Assembly (NCBI GenBank): GCA_002104945.1
Contig: MCFH01000001.1
Location: forward strand, 1,515,001-1,579,000
DNA from: Piromyces finnis
Taxonomy: Eukaryota; Neocallimastigomycota; Neocallimastigomycetes; Neocallimastigales; Neocallimastigaceae
Direction: 5' to 3'
DNA: 64,000 nucleotides
The notes under the pieces are model-generated. The model saw nothing but the letters and a program-made list of their open reading frames with translations, was not told the DNA's origin and did not search any database. Both the position numbers and the translations under genes were made by a program. The first letter of the stretch is position 1. Every line of letters begins with the position of its first letter. Shown one piece after another: positions 29,903 through 44,957 of the stretch.

Positions 29903-32900
29903 ATGTCAGTCCTTTATATTAAAGATAAGAATTATATCAGACGTGGTACCCGGTCTTATGGTATCCCCTTAGATGATATTCGCTCCTTCTTTATCCGTGG
30001 TATTCGATCATGGTCAGTAAATATGCTATGGGAAAAACTCGAGGTTATTCTAGAAGATAAATTTAATTCAGTTATTAGTGTTAAATATTTTCAGACTTTC
30101 AATGATCACTTTTTCTTAGTCAAGGTTCATGGTTCATCAAAAGATTGTATTAAAATCTTACACATGTTAAAGAAGAAACTTTCAGTTACCTCAATTTCCT
30201 TTTCAGCTCGTAGTAGAAGGAATCACAAATACACTTTTTCCACTCTCAAACATAAAATTTTAGTTTCTAATAAACATCAACATTCTATTCAACAATCATT
30301 TCAACAATCAGTTCAACAATCTCATCAACAATCCGATCTTCAACAAGATCTTCAACAAGATCTTCAACAAGTTTCCCATCATGAAAATATTCCAGATCTA
30401 CAGCAAACACAATTTCAATCTCAACATTCAACAATTAATTCTAATAGCTCTATCAACTCTGATAACAGTTCAATAGTTGATAGTTCTTCAGTTTCACAGC
30501 CATCTAGTAATAGTTCTACTTATTCCTCTGATGCATCATCCATTAATAACGATGACTTTAATAATAATAATAATAGCAACGATTCTTCCTCATCCAATAA
30601 GCCTGATAACTTTTCTTTTTGTCTTAGTTGGAACACCAATGGGTGGAATCACGAAAAGAGAGATAGTATTAGCTATGTCACAGCTATTTTCAAACCATTA
30701 TTTTTATGTTTCCAAGAAACTGGTAATGGTTCTGGATCGAATACAGATTATCCTTGTCGTGTTACTTTGCGAAACTATAGACACTTTTTCAAGAAAGCTG
30801 ACGAATCAGTTCCGGGAATGAGAGGTTTATATTTAGGTTTTCACAATTCGTGTCAAGCTTCACTTGAAAACTTCTCTGGAAAGTATATTATTTCTATTTA
30901 TACTTTTAGTCTCTGGAATAGATTCAAATGCTCGATTGGAAATGTTTATATGCCTCATAGTCATCACAACATCTATGTTGATCATGCAAAGTTAGAAGTT
31001 CGCTTGTGGTTACAAACTCATTCATCCCATCCATCGATTCTTGTTGGTGATTTTAATATGTCTAAAGTAAAATTATCCAACTGGTTATCAACTAATGGAT
31101 TAGGAGATTGGGAAATTCTTCCGCTTAGAGGGTCGACTATCTCTTGGACTCGAGGTGATCAATCTTCCGACATTGACCATGCTCTTATCAATTCGAAGAT
31201 GAAAGATCTTATTCACTCTGGATCATTTATAAATAATTTTTATCCTGTATCAGACCATAAGCCACTTCTTATTAATGGTAAAATTATTCCTATGGAAGAT
31301 TTTTCTAATGACTTTAATGTTCCTAAGAAAATTCTGAAATGGAATAGATTAAAATGTATTGAGGAAAAGGAATCTATTCTTAGTCATAATAAATTCCAAA
31401 TTCTTTCAGCAAAATTCAACGATCCTAATGTTTCTACAGATGAACTTTCCAAAGAGTTTACTTCAACTGCTTTTTCAATTGTAGACGAGCTCAGTATTAC
31501 CTCAGCAAATAATGTTATAAAGTCTTCATTTCATATTTCACAACAAATTTTTAATCTTCAAAAAATCAAAATGAAGTTGTATAAGAGATTTAAAAAAGAA
31601 AGAATTTATGATATAGATGAATTTATTAAAAGAATTAAAATCTACCGTAAGCTCATTGATTACATCCACAAAAGATGTAATGAATTTAGGAAACAAGAAT
31701 ATCTTCATTGGATTAAAACAGGATGTGAGTATATGAAGAGTCATAATCCTAAGAAGGCCTGGAAATGGATCAAGAAAACTGCAAAAATTGGAAAAGATTC
31801 TTTCTTTATTGCTCAACCAATAAAAAATAAAAATGGAGAATTAGTTGTTGCTACGGAAGAACAACTAGATGTGTGGCATGATCATTTCGAAAAGCTTGCA
31901 TCAGATCCAAGTGGTGTAAGTCTTGATTTAGAGCATTGGTATGAAGAACCAACGAATAAACGTTTTTCACTTCCTATGCTTGATGAGTGGGATATCAACC
32001 AAGATATTAGTATTGATGAAGTCAAGTCAGCTATCCTCTCTACTCCAAATTATAAAGCATCAGGTCCGGATGGTATTCCAATTGAATTTTACAAAGCATT
32101 AATTCCATCAAGTAATGATTCTAATAATGCTACAGATAATAATTCTTCTGGTAATACCACTTCAGATAATGATGCTCATGGTTTAAATTTTATTCTTAAA
32201 TTATTTAACCGTATTTGGGATGGAGACTTCCCCAACTCATGGAATGAATCCAGTATTGTTTCTATTCCTAAGAAGGGAGATTTGACAGATTGTGATAACT
32301 ATCGAGGTATATCACTTATCAATAATGGCATTAAGTTGATTTCCAAAATTGTCACCACTAGAATCTCAGAATATGGTTTAAAGAATAATTTCATTAGACC
32401 TGAACAATTTGGTTTTCGAAAAAAGGAAGAAAGTATCAGTCTTTTCATCTCAATCCAAGAAATATGCCGTAGACGTCAATTAGATAATAAAGAGACATAT
32501 TTGGCCTTTTTAGATCTCAGGAAAGCATACGATTCAGTCCCAATCGGTAATATTCTCCATAAATTAGATTGTTTAGGAATCCGAGGTAAGAGTTTACAAT
32601 TCATCAAAAATTTATATTTAACATCTAAGGCTAATGTCAAATTAGATGGACAATTCTCGAAATCTTTTGATGTGAAGAAAGGAGTCCGTCAAGGATGCCC
32701 TCTTTCTCCTATTCTCTTTAATCTCTTTATTAATGATATATTTAAAGAGTGCGAAGATCTAGGAGTCAGTTTAGGTGACACTCGATGCTGTGGTGGACTT
32801 TATGCAGATGATATAGTTATTTGTGCTCCAACAAGAGGATGCTTAAAAAAGATGCTTAGAAGAGTTAATGAATGGGCATTGTATAATGAAATGGAATTTG

Positions 32901-34492
32901 GTATCCAGAAATGTTCAACGATGATGATTCGTCCTGAATCAATAGAAAATCAGATCAAGAGAGATCCAACATTTTACTTAGCAGGACAACCCATTCCAAC
33001 TACTGATTGCTATACTTATCTTGGTGTTCCATTTGATAAGAATCTGTCCCTTAAACCAGTAATTAAAGCTCTTAATAACAAGGTTTTGAAAGGGCTTTTC
33101 TCAGTCAGTAAATTCTTAAGAAATCCTAATATTCCTATTCCTTTCAAAAAACTAGTACTTAACTCACAAGTGATTAGCAGAGTTTCATACTTTGCACCAT
33201 TACTTGGATCCAACAAAGCTAGGTCTAGGATTGCTCAGAAGCATGTTAACAAAGGAATACGATGGGTTGCCGGAGTTCATAAAGCTGTATCGTTTATATC
33301 TTTATACTCTATCTCAAAAGATTTGAATATTCCTCCATTGTCAGCCAAATGTGCGTTAGCTCAGGTTAGATGTTTTAACAAATGGAAAAACTCAAATTGT
33401 ATTATCTCACACCTTGTCAATTACATTCCTAAATTTAGAAAATACACGTGGTGCAAATCAAGTAGGACACTTGATAAAAAACTAAAGAAACATGGAGATG
33501 TTAAAGCAGTTAAAAACTTTTATTGGAAAGATCTCAAAGGGAATTCAATCAAAGCGCAATATTATGATGATAATAAATTTATTGAAACTAAAGATTTTAT
33601 TAAATTATGTTATGAATACCCAGAGTTTGCCTATGGCTTCTACTGGCTATTGAAAGCAAGAAGCGGATACAAGTTGGATGCTAGAGTTGCCAAAGCTGCT
33701 AAATTTGTTGATCCAGTTTGTCCTAACTACTGTCCATGTTGCAAGTGTGGAGATCAAAGTATTAAACATTGGTTATTAGATTGTCCAACATTTAGAGATA
33801 TCCGTATTAAACATTGGTTATTAGATTGTCCAACATTTAGAGATATCCGTATTAAACATTATGATTCCATAGTCCAGCTATTAAATTTTTTCAGTCAACG
33901 TAATTCCAATAGTCCTATCAATAATAATGAAATTCATAATATCAGTAGAGATAGCAATAACATTAATAGTAATAGTAACAATAGTAGTAATAACAATAGT
34001 AATAGTAACAATAGTAATAATAACAATAGTAGTAATAGAAATAGTAATAATAACAATAGTAGTTATAGAAATAATAATACTAGTAATGATAGCAATAGTG
34101 AAGATAATAATTCTAATTTAGATAGTAATTTAATTAATGATAGTAATAGTTCTAATAATCCGGTGAATATTAATGTGTATGATTATTCTAGTGTGTGCAG
34201 TAAAATATTTAAATTCCTTCTTGGGGGAAGAAGTTTTAACAATATCAATTACAATTCAAGGGAATGGAAAGAACTTTGTAAGCGTCAGATTCAATCTGGT
34301 ACTAATGAAGGAACACCATTCTTGACGGTAACCGCGGAACTTCTAACCAAAATCATGCCTTTTGCTATTGGCCAGCAATGGTCAATGTTCAAAAGGTTTG
34401 AAGCAACATCCAAGAGCGTCAATGCTGAAGAAACAGTAAGACAGGCCAGGAGGGCCAGCGCAACCAATGGAGATCATAATTTTGTTCCATGA
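29903..34492 (+). CDS. LINE polyprotein, copy 5 (intact, zinc-motif duplication)
   Basis: A 1,529-residue version with all endonuclease and reverse transcriptase motifs. It differs from the others in two ways. The catalytic motif reads YADD where the other copies have FADD. A 45-bp exact tandem duplication (33761-33850) repeats the 15-residue block IKHWLLDCPTFRDIR, so the His and Cys of the zinc motif occur twice. The frame stays open, so the element could still be active. One QQSV repeat is missing, as in copy 3. Confidence 0.93.
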   Translation: MSVLYIKDKNYIRRGTRSYGIPLDDIRSFFIRGIRSWSVNMLWEKLEVILEDKFNSVISVKYFQTFNDHFFLVKVHGSSKDCIKILHMLKKKLSVTSISFSARSRRNHKYTFSTLKHKILVSNKHQHSIQQSFQQSVQQSHQQSDLQQDLQQDLQQVSHHENIPDLQQTQFQSQHSTINSNSSINSDNSSIVDSSSVSQPSSNSSTYSSDASSINNDDFNNNNNSNDSSSSNKPDNFSFCLSWNTNGWNHEKRDSISYVTAIFKPLFLCFQETGNGSGSNTDYPCRVTLRNYRHFFKKADESVPGMRGLYLGFHNSCQASLENFSGKYIISIYTFSLWNRFKCSIGNVYMPHSHHNIYVDHAKLEVRLWLQTHSSHPSILVGDFNMSKVKLSNWLSTNGLGDWEILPLRGSTISWTRGDQSSDIDHALINSKMKDLIHSGSFINNFYPVSDHKPLLINGKIIPMEDFSNDFNVPKKILKWNRLKCIEEKESILSHNKFQILSAKFNDPNVSTDELSKEFTSTAFSIVDELSITSANNVIKSSFHISQQIFNLQKIKMKLYKRFKKERIYDIDEFIKRIKIYRKLIDYIHKRCNEFRKQEYLHWIKTGCEYMKSHNPKKAWKWIKKTAKIGKDSFFIAQPIKNKNGELVVATEEQLDVWHDHFEKLASDPSGVSLDLEHWYEEPTNKRFSLPMLDEWDINQDISIDEVKSAILSTPNYKASGPDGIPIEFYKALIPSSNDSNNATDNNSSGNTTSDNDAHGLNFILKLFNRIWDGDFPNSWNESSIVSIPKKGDLTDCDNYRGISLINNGIKLISKIVTTRISEYGLKNNFIRPEQFGFRKKEESISLFISIQEICRRRQLDNKETYLAFLDLRKAYDSVPIGNILHKLDCLGIRGKSLQFIKNLYLTSKANVKLDGQFSKSFDVKKGVRQGCPLSPILFNLFINDIFKECEDLGVSLGDTRCCGGLYADDIVICAPTRGCLKKMLRRVNEWALYNEMEFGIQKCSTMMIRPESIENQIKRDPTFYLAGQPIPTTDCYTYLGVPFDKNLSLKPVIKALNNKVLKGLFSVSKFLRNPNIPIPFKKLVLNSQVISRVSYFAPLLGSNKARSRIAQKHVNKGIRWVAGVHKAVSFISLYSISKDLNIPPLSAKCALAQVRCFNKWKNSNCIISHLVNYIPKFRKYTWCKSSRTLDKKLKKHGDVKAVKNFYWKDLKGNSIKAQYYDDNKFIETKDFIKLCYEYPEFAYGFYWLLKARSGYKLDARVAKAAKFVDPVCPNYCPCCKCGDQSIKHWLLDCPTFRDIRIKHWLLDCPTFRDIRIKHYDSIVQLLNFFSQRNSNSPINNNEIHNISRDSNNINSNSNNSSNNNSNSNNSNNNNSSNRNSNNNNSSYRNNNTSNDSNSEDNNSNLDSNLINDSNSSNNPVNINVYDYSSVCSKIFKFLLGGRSFNNINYNSREWKELCKRQIQSGTNEGTPFLTVTAELLTKIMPFAIGQQWSMFKRFEATSKSVNAEETVRQARRASATNGDHNFVP
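33761..33850 (+). repeat. 45-bp in-frame tandem duplication in the zinc motif
   Basis: Two exact 45-bp units (33761-33805 and 33806-33850) encode 15 residues each. Copies 1, 2, 3, 8 and the truncated units have one unit. The event is therefore private to copy 5. Confidence 0.95.
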
Positions 34493-34726
34493 CAAAATTT
34501 TGATCTTTGGCTCGGTGTCCCATTGGAAGTCAAATACAATTATTATACTTTAGTATGATAGTGGCTTTCTTACTTTAATTAAAATTACTAGAATACATTA
34601 TACCCAATTTTTATTCATTTGTGTTTATTTAAACATATTTTTTTTATTTTTATTTATTTTTAATTTTTTATTACATGTATTATAATTTTAATTAAATTAA
34701 TAATAAAGTTTAAAATATTTGATGCC

Positions 34727-34756
<30 letters not shown>

Positions 34757-34757
<1 letters not shown>

Positions 34758-35689
34758 TGCTGAAGAAATGTTGCAAGTGTGGAGATCAAAGTATTAAACA
34801 TTGGTTATTAGATTGTCCAACATTTAGAGATATCCGTATTAAACATTATGATTATATAGTCCATCTATTAAATTTTTTCAGTCAACGTAATTCCAATAGT
34901 CCTATCAATAATAATGAAAATGTTAATATCAGCAGAGATAGCAATAACAGTAATAGTAATAGTAATAATATTAATAATAACAATAGTAATAATAACAATA
35001 GTAGTAATAGAAATAATAATATTAGTAATGATAGCAATAGTGATGATAATAATTCTAATTTAGATAGTAATTTAGTTGATGATAGTAATAGTTCTAATAA
35101 TCCGGTGAATATTAATGTGTATGATTATTCTAGTGTGTGCAGTAAAATATTTAAATTCCTTCTTGGGGGAAGAAGTTTTAACAATATTAATTACAATTCA
35201 AGGGAATGGAAAGAACTTTGTAAGCGTCAGATTCAATCTGGTACTAACGAAGGAACACCATTCTTGACGGTAACCGCGGAACTTCTAACCAAAATCATGC
35301 CTTTTGCTATTGGCCAGCAATGGTCAATGTTCAAAAGGTTTGAAGCAACATCCAAGAGCGTCAATGCTGAAGAAACAGTAAGACAGGCCAGGAGGGCCAG
35401 CGCAACCAATGGAGATCATAATTTTGTCCCATGATAAAATTTTGATCTTTGGCTCGGTGTCCCATTGGAAGTCAAATACAATTATTATACTTTAGTATGA
35501 TAGTGGCTTTCTTACTTTAATTAAAATTACTAGAATACATTATACCCAATTTTTATTCATTTGTGTTTATTTAAACATATTTTTTTTATTTTTAATTTTA
35601 ATTTTTTATAGCATGTATTATAATTTTAATTAAATTAATAATAAAGTTTAAAAATATTTGATGCCGTTAAAAAAAAAAAAAAAAAAAAA
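34757..35689 (+). mobile_element. 5'-truncated LINE unit downstream of copy 5
   Basis: Same 12-mer and fusion point as array units 1 to 3, but only one unit. The ORF end matches unit 3 (GTCCCATGATAAAA), while its distal 3' UTR (ATAGCATG, AAAAATATTTG) matches the remnant at 26163-26488. Units 3 and the target remnant were thus fused here by recombination, collapsing the array seen upstream. The 225-codon frame is not called a gene. Confidence 0.88.
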
Positions 35690-36300
35690 TTGGTGGAACT
35701 TTAGCTTGTGATGAGCTACAAATCGATAAGACGGAACAAAGACATTTGAATAAACAGTTCTACAGTTCATCAGGATCTCATGTTCCATAGGTAGAGGGTC
35801 TCGCGGCTTTTCTTACTAAAACAATCCCTATCATTAGTAGCTCAATGAGGCTACTTTTTGATAGGTTTAGTAAGACACCGAACGTAATCAAGAGCGCCGA
35901 CGTCGTACCGATATGGCAGAGGAACATTCCTAATGTTCCGTACACAGGGTTCAATGTTAGTATTTCCTCAAATTCGAATGAAAACATTATGAACTCATGG
36001 GAGAGTTTAGTGAACACCACACTATCATACCTGATGTTACTTCTTTTTTTTATTTCATTTAATTTATTAGGTAGGGACCAATCCTACACAGTACAAATTG
36101 CAGAGTTCATTGAACTTTTATGCAACTTTAATAATTATTTTATATTATTTTATATTTTATATTTTTATTTATATATATTTTATTATTTATTATTTATTAT
36201 TTATTATATCAATATGTATTATCACCTAATATTATGTAATATCACAAATTAAATAAATAAATAAAAGATGTGTATTCTCTTCCTAGTCTAAAAAAAAAAA
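35690..36300 (+). pseudogene. X segment 2
   Basis: Second copy of the X segment, offset 9,201 bp from 26489-27099. The encoded frames are identical as far as I can compare, including the in-frame TAG and the terminal A-run. The identity of this non-functional sequence indicates that the segmental duplication is recent. Confidence 0.5.
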
Positions 36301-37960
36301 TCTTAAAAAAGAAACTTTCAGTTACCTCAATTTCCTTTTCAGCTCGTAGTAGAAGGAATCACAAATACACTTTTTCCACACTCAAACGTAAAATTTTAGT
36401 TTCTAATAAACATCAACAATCCCAGCAATAATCTGATCTTCAACAAGATCTTCAATGAGATTCCCAATATAAAAATGGTGATTCGTCCTGAATCAATAGA
36501 AAATCAGAACAAGAAAGATCCAACATTTTACTTAACAGGACAACCCATTCCAACTACTGACTGCTACACTTATCTTGGTGTTCCATTTGATAAGAATTTG
36601 TCCCTTAAACCAGTTATTAAAACTCCTAATAACAAGGTCTTGAAAGGACTTTTCTCAGTCAGTAAATTCTTAAGAAATCCTAATATTCCTATTCCCTTCA
36701 AAAAGCTAATACTTAACTCCCAAGTGATCAGCAGAGTTTCATACTTTGCACCATTACTTGGATCCAAAAAAGTTAGGTCTAGGATTGCTCCGAAGTATGT
36801 TAACAAAGGAATACAATGGGTTGTCGGAGTTCATAAAGCCGTATCGTTTATATCTCTATACTCTATCTTAAAAGATTTGAATATTCCTCCATTGATGTTT
36901 TAACAAATGGAAAAACTCAAATTGTATCATCTTACACCTTGTCAATTACATTACTAAATTTAGAAAATATACATGGTGCAAATCAAGTAGAACTCTTGGT
37001 AAAAAATTAAAGAAGCATGGAGATGTTAAAGCAGTTAAAAACTTTTATTGGAAAGATCTCAAAGGGAATTCAATCAAAGCGCAATATTATGATAATAATA
37101 AATTTATTGAAACTAAAGATTTTATTAAATTATGTTATGAGTACCCAGAGTTTGCCTATGGCTTCTACTGGCTATTGGAAGCAAGAAGCGGATACAAGTT
37201 GGATGCTAGAGTTGCCAAAGCTGCTAAATTTGTTGATCTAGTTTGTCCTAACTACTGTCCATGTTGCAAGTGTGGTGTTCAAAGTATTAAGCATTGGTTA
37301 TTAGAATGTCCAACATTTAGAGATATCCGTATTAAATATTACGATACCATAGTCCAGCTATTAAATTTTTTCAGTCAACGTAATTCCAACAGTCCTATCA
37401 ATAATATTGAAAATGTTAATATCAGTAGAGATAGTAATAATATTAATAATATTAGTAACAATAGTAATAATAATAATAGTAGTAATAGAAATAATAATAT
37501 TAGTAATGATAGCAGTAGTGAAGATAATAATTCTAATTTAGATAGTATTATAGTTAATAATAATATCAATTACAATTCAAGGAAATGAAAAGAACTTTGC
37601 AAGTGTCAGATTCAATCAGGCACTTACGAAGGAACACCATTTTTGTCGGGAACAGCGGAACTTCTAACTAAAATCATGCCTTTTGCTATTGACCAGCAAT
37701 GGCCAAGTTTAAAAGGTTTGAAGCAACAGGCAAGAGCGTCAATAATGAAGAAACAGTAAGACAGGCCAAGAGGGCCAGGGCAACTAATGGAGATCATAAC
37801 TTTGACCCATGACAAAATTTTAATCTTTAGCTCGGTGTCCCATTGGAAGTCAATATAATTATTCATTTGTGTTTATTTAAACATATATATATATATATTT
37901 TTATTTTCATTTTTAATTTTATTTTTTATTATAATTTTAATTAAATTAATAATAAAGTTT
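36301..37960 (+). pseudogene. Decayed LINE fragment, second copy
   Basis: The first 920 bp repeat 27100-28020. Beyond about 37220 it continues as its own old sequence instead of switching to a young copy. The zinc motif is altered (CGVQSIKHWLLECP), the N/S linker is shorter, the frame stops at 37588, and the C-terminal region and 3' UTR to about 37960 are clearly diverged, with a gap in the 3' UTR and no poly-A. This is the ancestral arrangement, and the 27100-29052 version is the recombinant. Confidence 0.85.
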
Positions 37961-38345
37961 AATGGAAGTAAAACCCTCAGATATATTAATAACAAATTAC
38001 TATATTCAAATTGCTTAGTGCATATCGGTCTCAACAAACTTCATTTAAATTTAGAATTTACTTGGATTATTTGTATTCGTTGCGGTTATGAAAACACTAC
38101 TAGAACTGCTATTGCCAGTAATAGAGTTACTCCTGACTGCATTCGTGTCTGTCCATGTTGCTATATAATAAACAATCTTTTTACCATTGAATTTTAGAAT
38201 GTTCTGCATTATCTGAATACAGAATTTCTTCCCTTAGTTTTCTTGGCGATCTTTTTATCCTTTTTCATAATAAATATTCAAGTGTAATAGTGACTTTAAT
38301 TAAAATTATTAGAATATATTATACTTATTTTTTATTCATTTGTTT
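37961..38345 (+). pseudogene. Older LINE 3'-end remnant
   Basis: Heavily mutated. Short frames give IRCGYENT and CIRVCPCC followed by a stop, resembling the zinc-motif end of a related LINE. The stretch 38285-38340 (ACTTTAATTAAAATTATTAG) aligns with the family 3' UTR. It may belong to a diverged subfamily. Confidence 0.5.
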
Positions 38346-38409
38346 GTGTTTAATTAGTTAATGCTATGTAAGAAAAACCAGATGTATGGTATGACTATTA
38401 TGTTACATA

Positions 38410-38925
38410 CAATTGTGAGTCTTGATTTGGAGCGTTGGTATGAAGAACCAGCAAATAAATGATCTTTATTTTCTATTCTCGAAGAATAGAGTATCAATCA
38501 AAATATTAATATTGATGAAGTTAAGTGAACAATTCTTGTTACTCTAAATTATAAATATTAAATTATATCCTGATTAATTTTGCATAGTATTAATTCATTT
38601 GACTAATGCTTCTGATAATATTTTTTTTTAGGAAGTAATCCCTCTAGGAATAATACTTCTAGTAATGATATTTCTGGTAACAATACATCTGGTAATAATG
38701 TTCTTAGTTTAAATTTTATTCATATATTGTTCGAATTTGAGATGATGCCCTTTCTAGCTCATAGAATAGATCAAGTATTGTAGCGATTTTTAAAAAAGGA
38801 AACTTTATAGATTACAATAATTATCATGATATTTTACTTATTAATAATGATATCAAATTAATTTCAGAATATAGCCTTAATATTAATTTTATTAAATTTG
38901 TCTTTTTTAAAAAAAAAAGAGTCTT
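38410..38925 (+). pseudogene. Fossil LINE fragment (linker to reverse transcriptase start)
   Basis: It aligns in order with the intact ORF from SLDLEHWYEEP through DINQDISIDEVK, the SSNDSNN/SGNTTS linker, LNFILKLF and YRGISLINNGIKLIS to the FGFRKK region. Many stops and frameshifts interrupt it (for example LDLERWYEEPANK followed by TGA). Divergence is far greater than between the intact copies. This lineage has therefore occupied the locus for a long time. Confidence 0.75.
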
Positions 38926-39097
38926 ATTTTATATTTTTAATATATAGGAAATAAATACAAAAAATAATAAAGTAGAGATGAAAAATAATATAATTGTGAT
39001 AAATTAATAATAAACTATAATGTAGATATTATGTAGATATATAATAATCTATGATAGTAACTATTAAAAATACTAATACTAGAAAATAGTTCAATAA

Positions 39098-39188
<91 letters not shown>

Positions 39189-41051
39189 ATATATATATAT
39201 ATATAAAAGATTATGTTGTAATATATTTTTTTTAATAACATATGTTTAATTTTTGATTTTGCTCAAATGCTAACTTTGACATTTATTTAATATCTTTATT
39301 TTTTTAATTACAATAAAATATATACATCATTATATAAAATTTATTTTAAACATCCATTTAATTCTTTTTTTATTAATTTTTTTTTTATTATTTATTTTAT
39401 GGTGTATTTTCTAATACTTTTATTTTTATTTTTTTATGTAAAATACAAATCTATAAATAAATTAACTTTTCATAATTTGGTAATATATTATAAAATGATA
39501 TGTATTTATATATTAGTTGGTGTCATTTTTAATGTTTTATGTTTTAAGATTTTAGTATATAATGAAAATGTTTTTTTCATAAAATTATAATTATTCTAGT
39601 TTTATTGCTTTATTACTTCTGTACATTATTATTTTAAATGTTTATATTGAGTGTGTTGAATATTTTATTATTATTTTTTTTTTAGATTATAATAATAATT
39701 CATTAAATAATGCTTTATAAGTTTTAATATATTTTATATATAATTGGATTTATCATTAAATTTCACATTTATTTTTTTAAATAATAATTTGTATTTAATA
39801 ATACATATTAAATAATGTATTTGAAACCTAATTTTATACTAAATGAAAATAATTTTTTATCGATTTCATTTTGGTAAAAAAGAATTATAAAGAATTCAAA
39901 AATTTTTATAAAATTTTATTATTTATTATTTATTCTGTAAATAATCTTGTAGTTATTCAGAGGAAAAAAACAAACAAACAAACAAACAAAAAAAAGAATA
40001 TATACATATACATTTTAGTAATCCTAAAGATAAACATTATTTTTAATTAAAAATAATAATCCTATGGAAAGATTTTATTAGAGAATATTGATAATCTTAA
40101 TAAATATATTAAAACTAATTAATATTGTTTTAATTATTATAATTCTATATGTTTTAAAAATTTATTTGATTTATAATACGTAACTATATAAATATCGACA
40201 TTTTATTTTAAAAATCTTATATTTATAAGCAATAATAAAATAAAACATATTAAACAAATTATTAAAATCTTTATTTAATAATATTTGTATATATAAATTA
40301 GTAACTGTAAATTAGTATAAATTCAATTTTTATATAAATATTTAAGTAATATATTTATTTAATTATATATTATGTTTTTTTTTTCTATATAAAATATTTA
40401 ATATTTTCGAAAAATATTAAAAATTAGAACAAAAAAAAAAAGTAAACAATAATTAAATTTTTGTATAAAAAACAATAAGAAATTGAAATTGCATCATTAA
40501 TTTCGAAATTTTATTAAAACATTACAGTAATTCTTTTATAATATAGAAATTAAGCATTCATAAAGTTAATTTCAAATATAAAATAAAATTATTTTAAAAT
40601 AATGTTATATTTTTAATAGTAGTAAAAAGAAGATAAAAAAAAAGAGTATGTTAATTGAAATTGAATATATATTTTTAAATATAAAAAATAATATTTAATT
40701 TTATGACAACACCTATAATAATAAAATACAAGTGTTATTAATACAAACTTAAATAAAATAACCATTATTATTATTTTTATCTTTACTAATATTTTAATAA
40801 ATGAGTAATAAGATATCATATTGAAGAAATTTATATAATATAGATAAAAATTTATATATATATATATATAGAAGTCATTATAAAAATAATAACAACAGTA
40901 ATTAAAATAATAATTAATAACAACATAAAAATTCTGATAATATTATAGCATTTTTTATTATAGTATAATATTTATTTATATATAAACGTTATATTGATTT
41001 ATAGTTTTGAATAATAAATATAAAATATAAGTAATAATAATAATAATAATA
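38926..41051. other. AT-rich intergenic region
   Basis: No gene supported. It contains an (AAAT)n microsatellite at about 39096-39190 followed by a short (AT)n, and low-complexity frames only. The 3' part should hold the promoter of the ankyrin gene that starts at 41052 after a (TAA)n run. Confidence 0.75.
39096..39190. repeat. (AAAT)n microsatellite
   Basis: About 24 uninterrupted tetranucleotide repeats followed by a short (AT)n run. The 70-codon Tyr/Leu/Ile/Phe-rich antisense frame over it is an artefact of the repeat. Confidence 0.95.
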
Positions 41052-44347
<3,296 letters not shown>

Positions 44348-44921
44348 TAAATATCCGAAATTAAAAGTTACAACCAAAAAAAGTAAAAATAAAAATAATA
44401 AAACATTTTATTTTTCTGCCAAAACAAGCAAAACAAGGTGATATCCAATAAAGATATGTTAAACGTTACAAAAATAATTCCATGTTACAAAAACATAATA
44501 CACTTTAACCATCCATATTAATAATAATAATAAAAATAATAATAAAAAAAATAATAATAAAATAATTTATATTATTTATAAACAATCTGTATGATTAAAT
44601 AAAAGAAATAATATTACTTTGATATATATTTTATGAACTATCAATATTATAACATATGGGTAGACATTTATATATATATATACATATTTTTAAAAAAAGA
44701 ATAAAGATAAAAGAATTAAGGCAATAAAAAAAAAAGTAGGAAGAAAAATGAAAGCAAAAATATTATAACACAAAAAACAACCCTTTATATCTATAATATA
44801 AAATTTATTTGTAACTAATCTATTTTATACCAATATTTCCAATTATAAACACATACAAAAAAAGAAATGTATCAATTTATTAAAATATATATACAAATTT
44901 TTTATATAGTTTTATTTGTAA

Positions 44922-44957
<36 letters not shown>

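Larger units (their letters stand above)
29053..34756 (+). mobile_element. LINE copy 5 (leader start missing)
   Basis: The element begins inside its first monomer at TCAAGGGGG, because the upstream half was separated by the copy 4 insertion and then lost by recombination. The second monomer carries the subtype TTAATGGAGTTTATC also seen in copy 8, and the leader hairpin has the CATCGAAT variant, so copies 5 and 8 share a leader lineage. The ORF is 29903-34492. The 3' UTR and poly-A (34730-34756) match copy 3. The 3' flank is again ATGCTGAAGAAA. Confidence 0.88.

Noticed and set aside
39029-39241. Membrane-protein-like small frame
   Set aside because: Generated by the (AAAT)n microsatellite.
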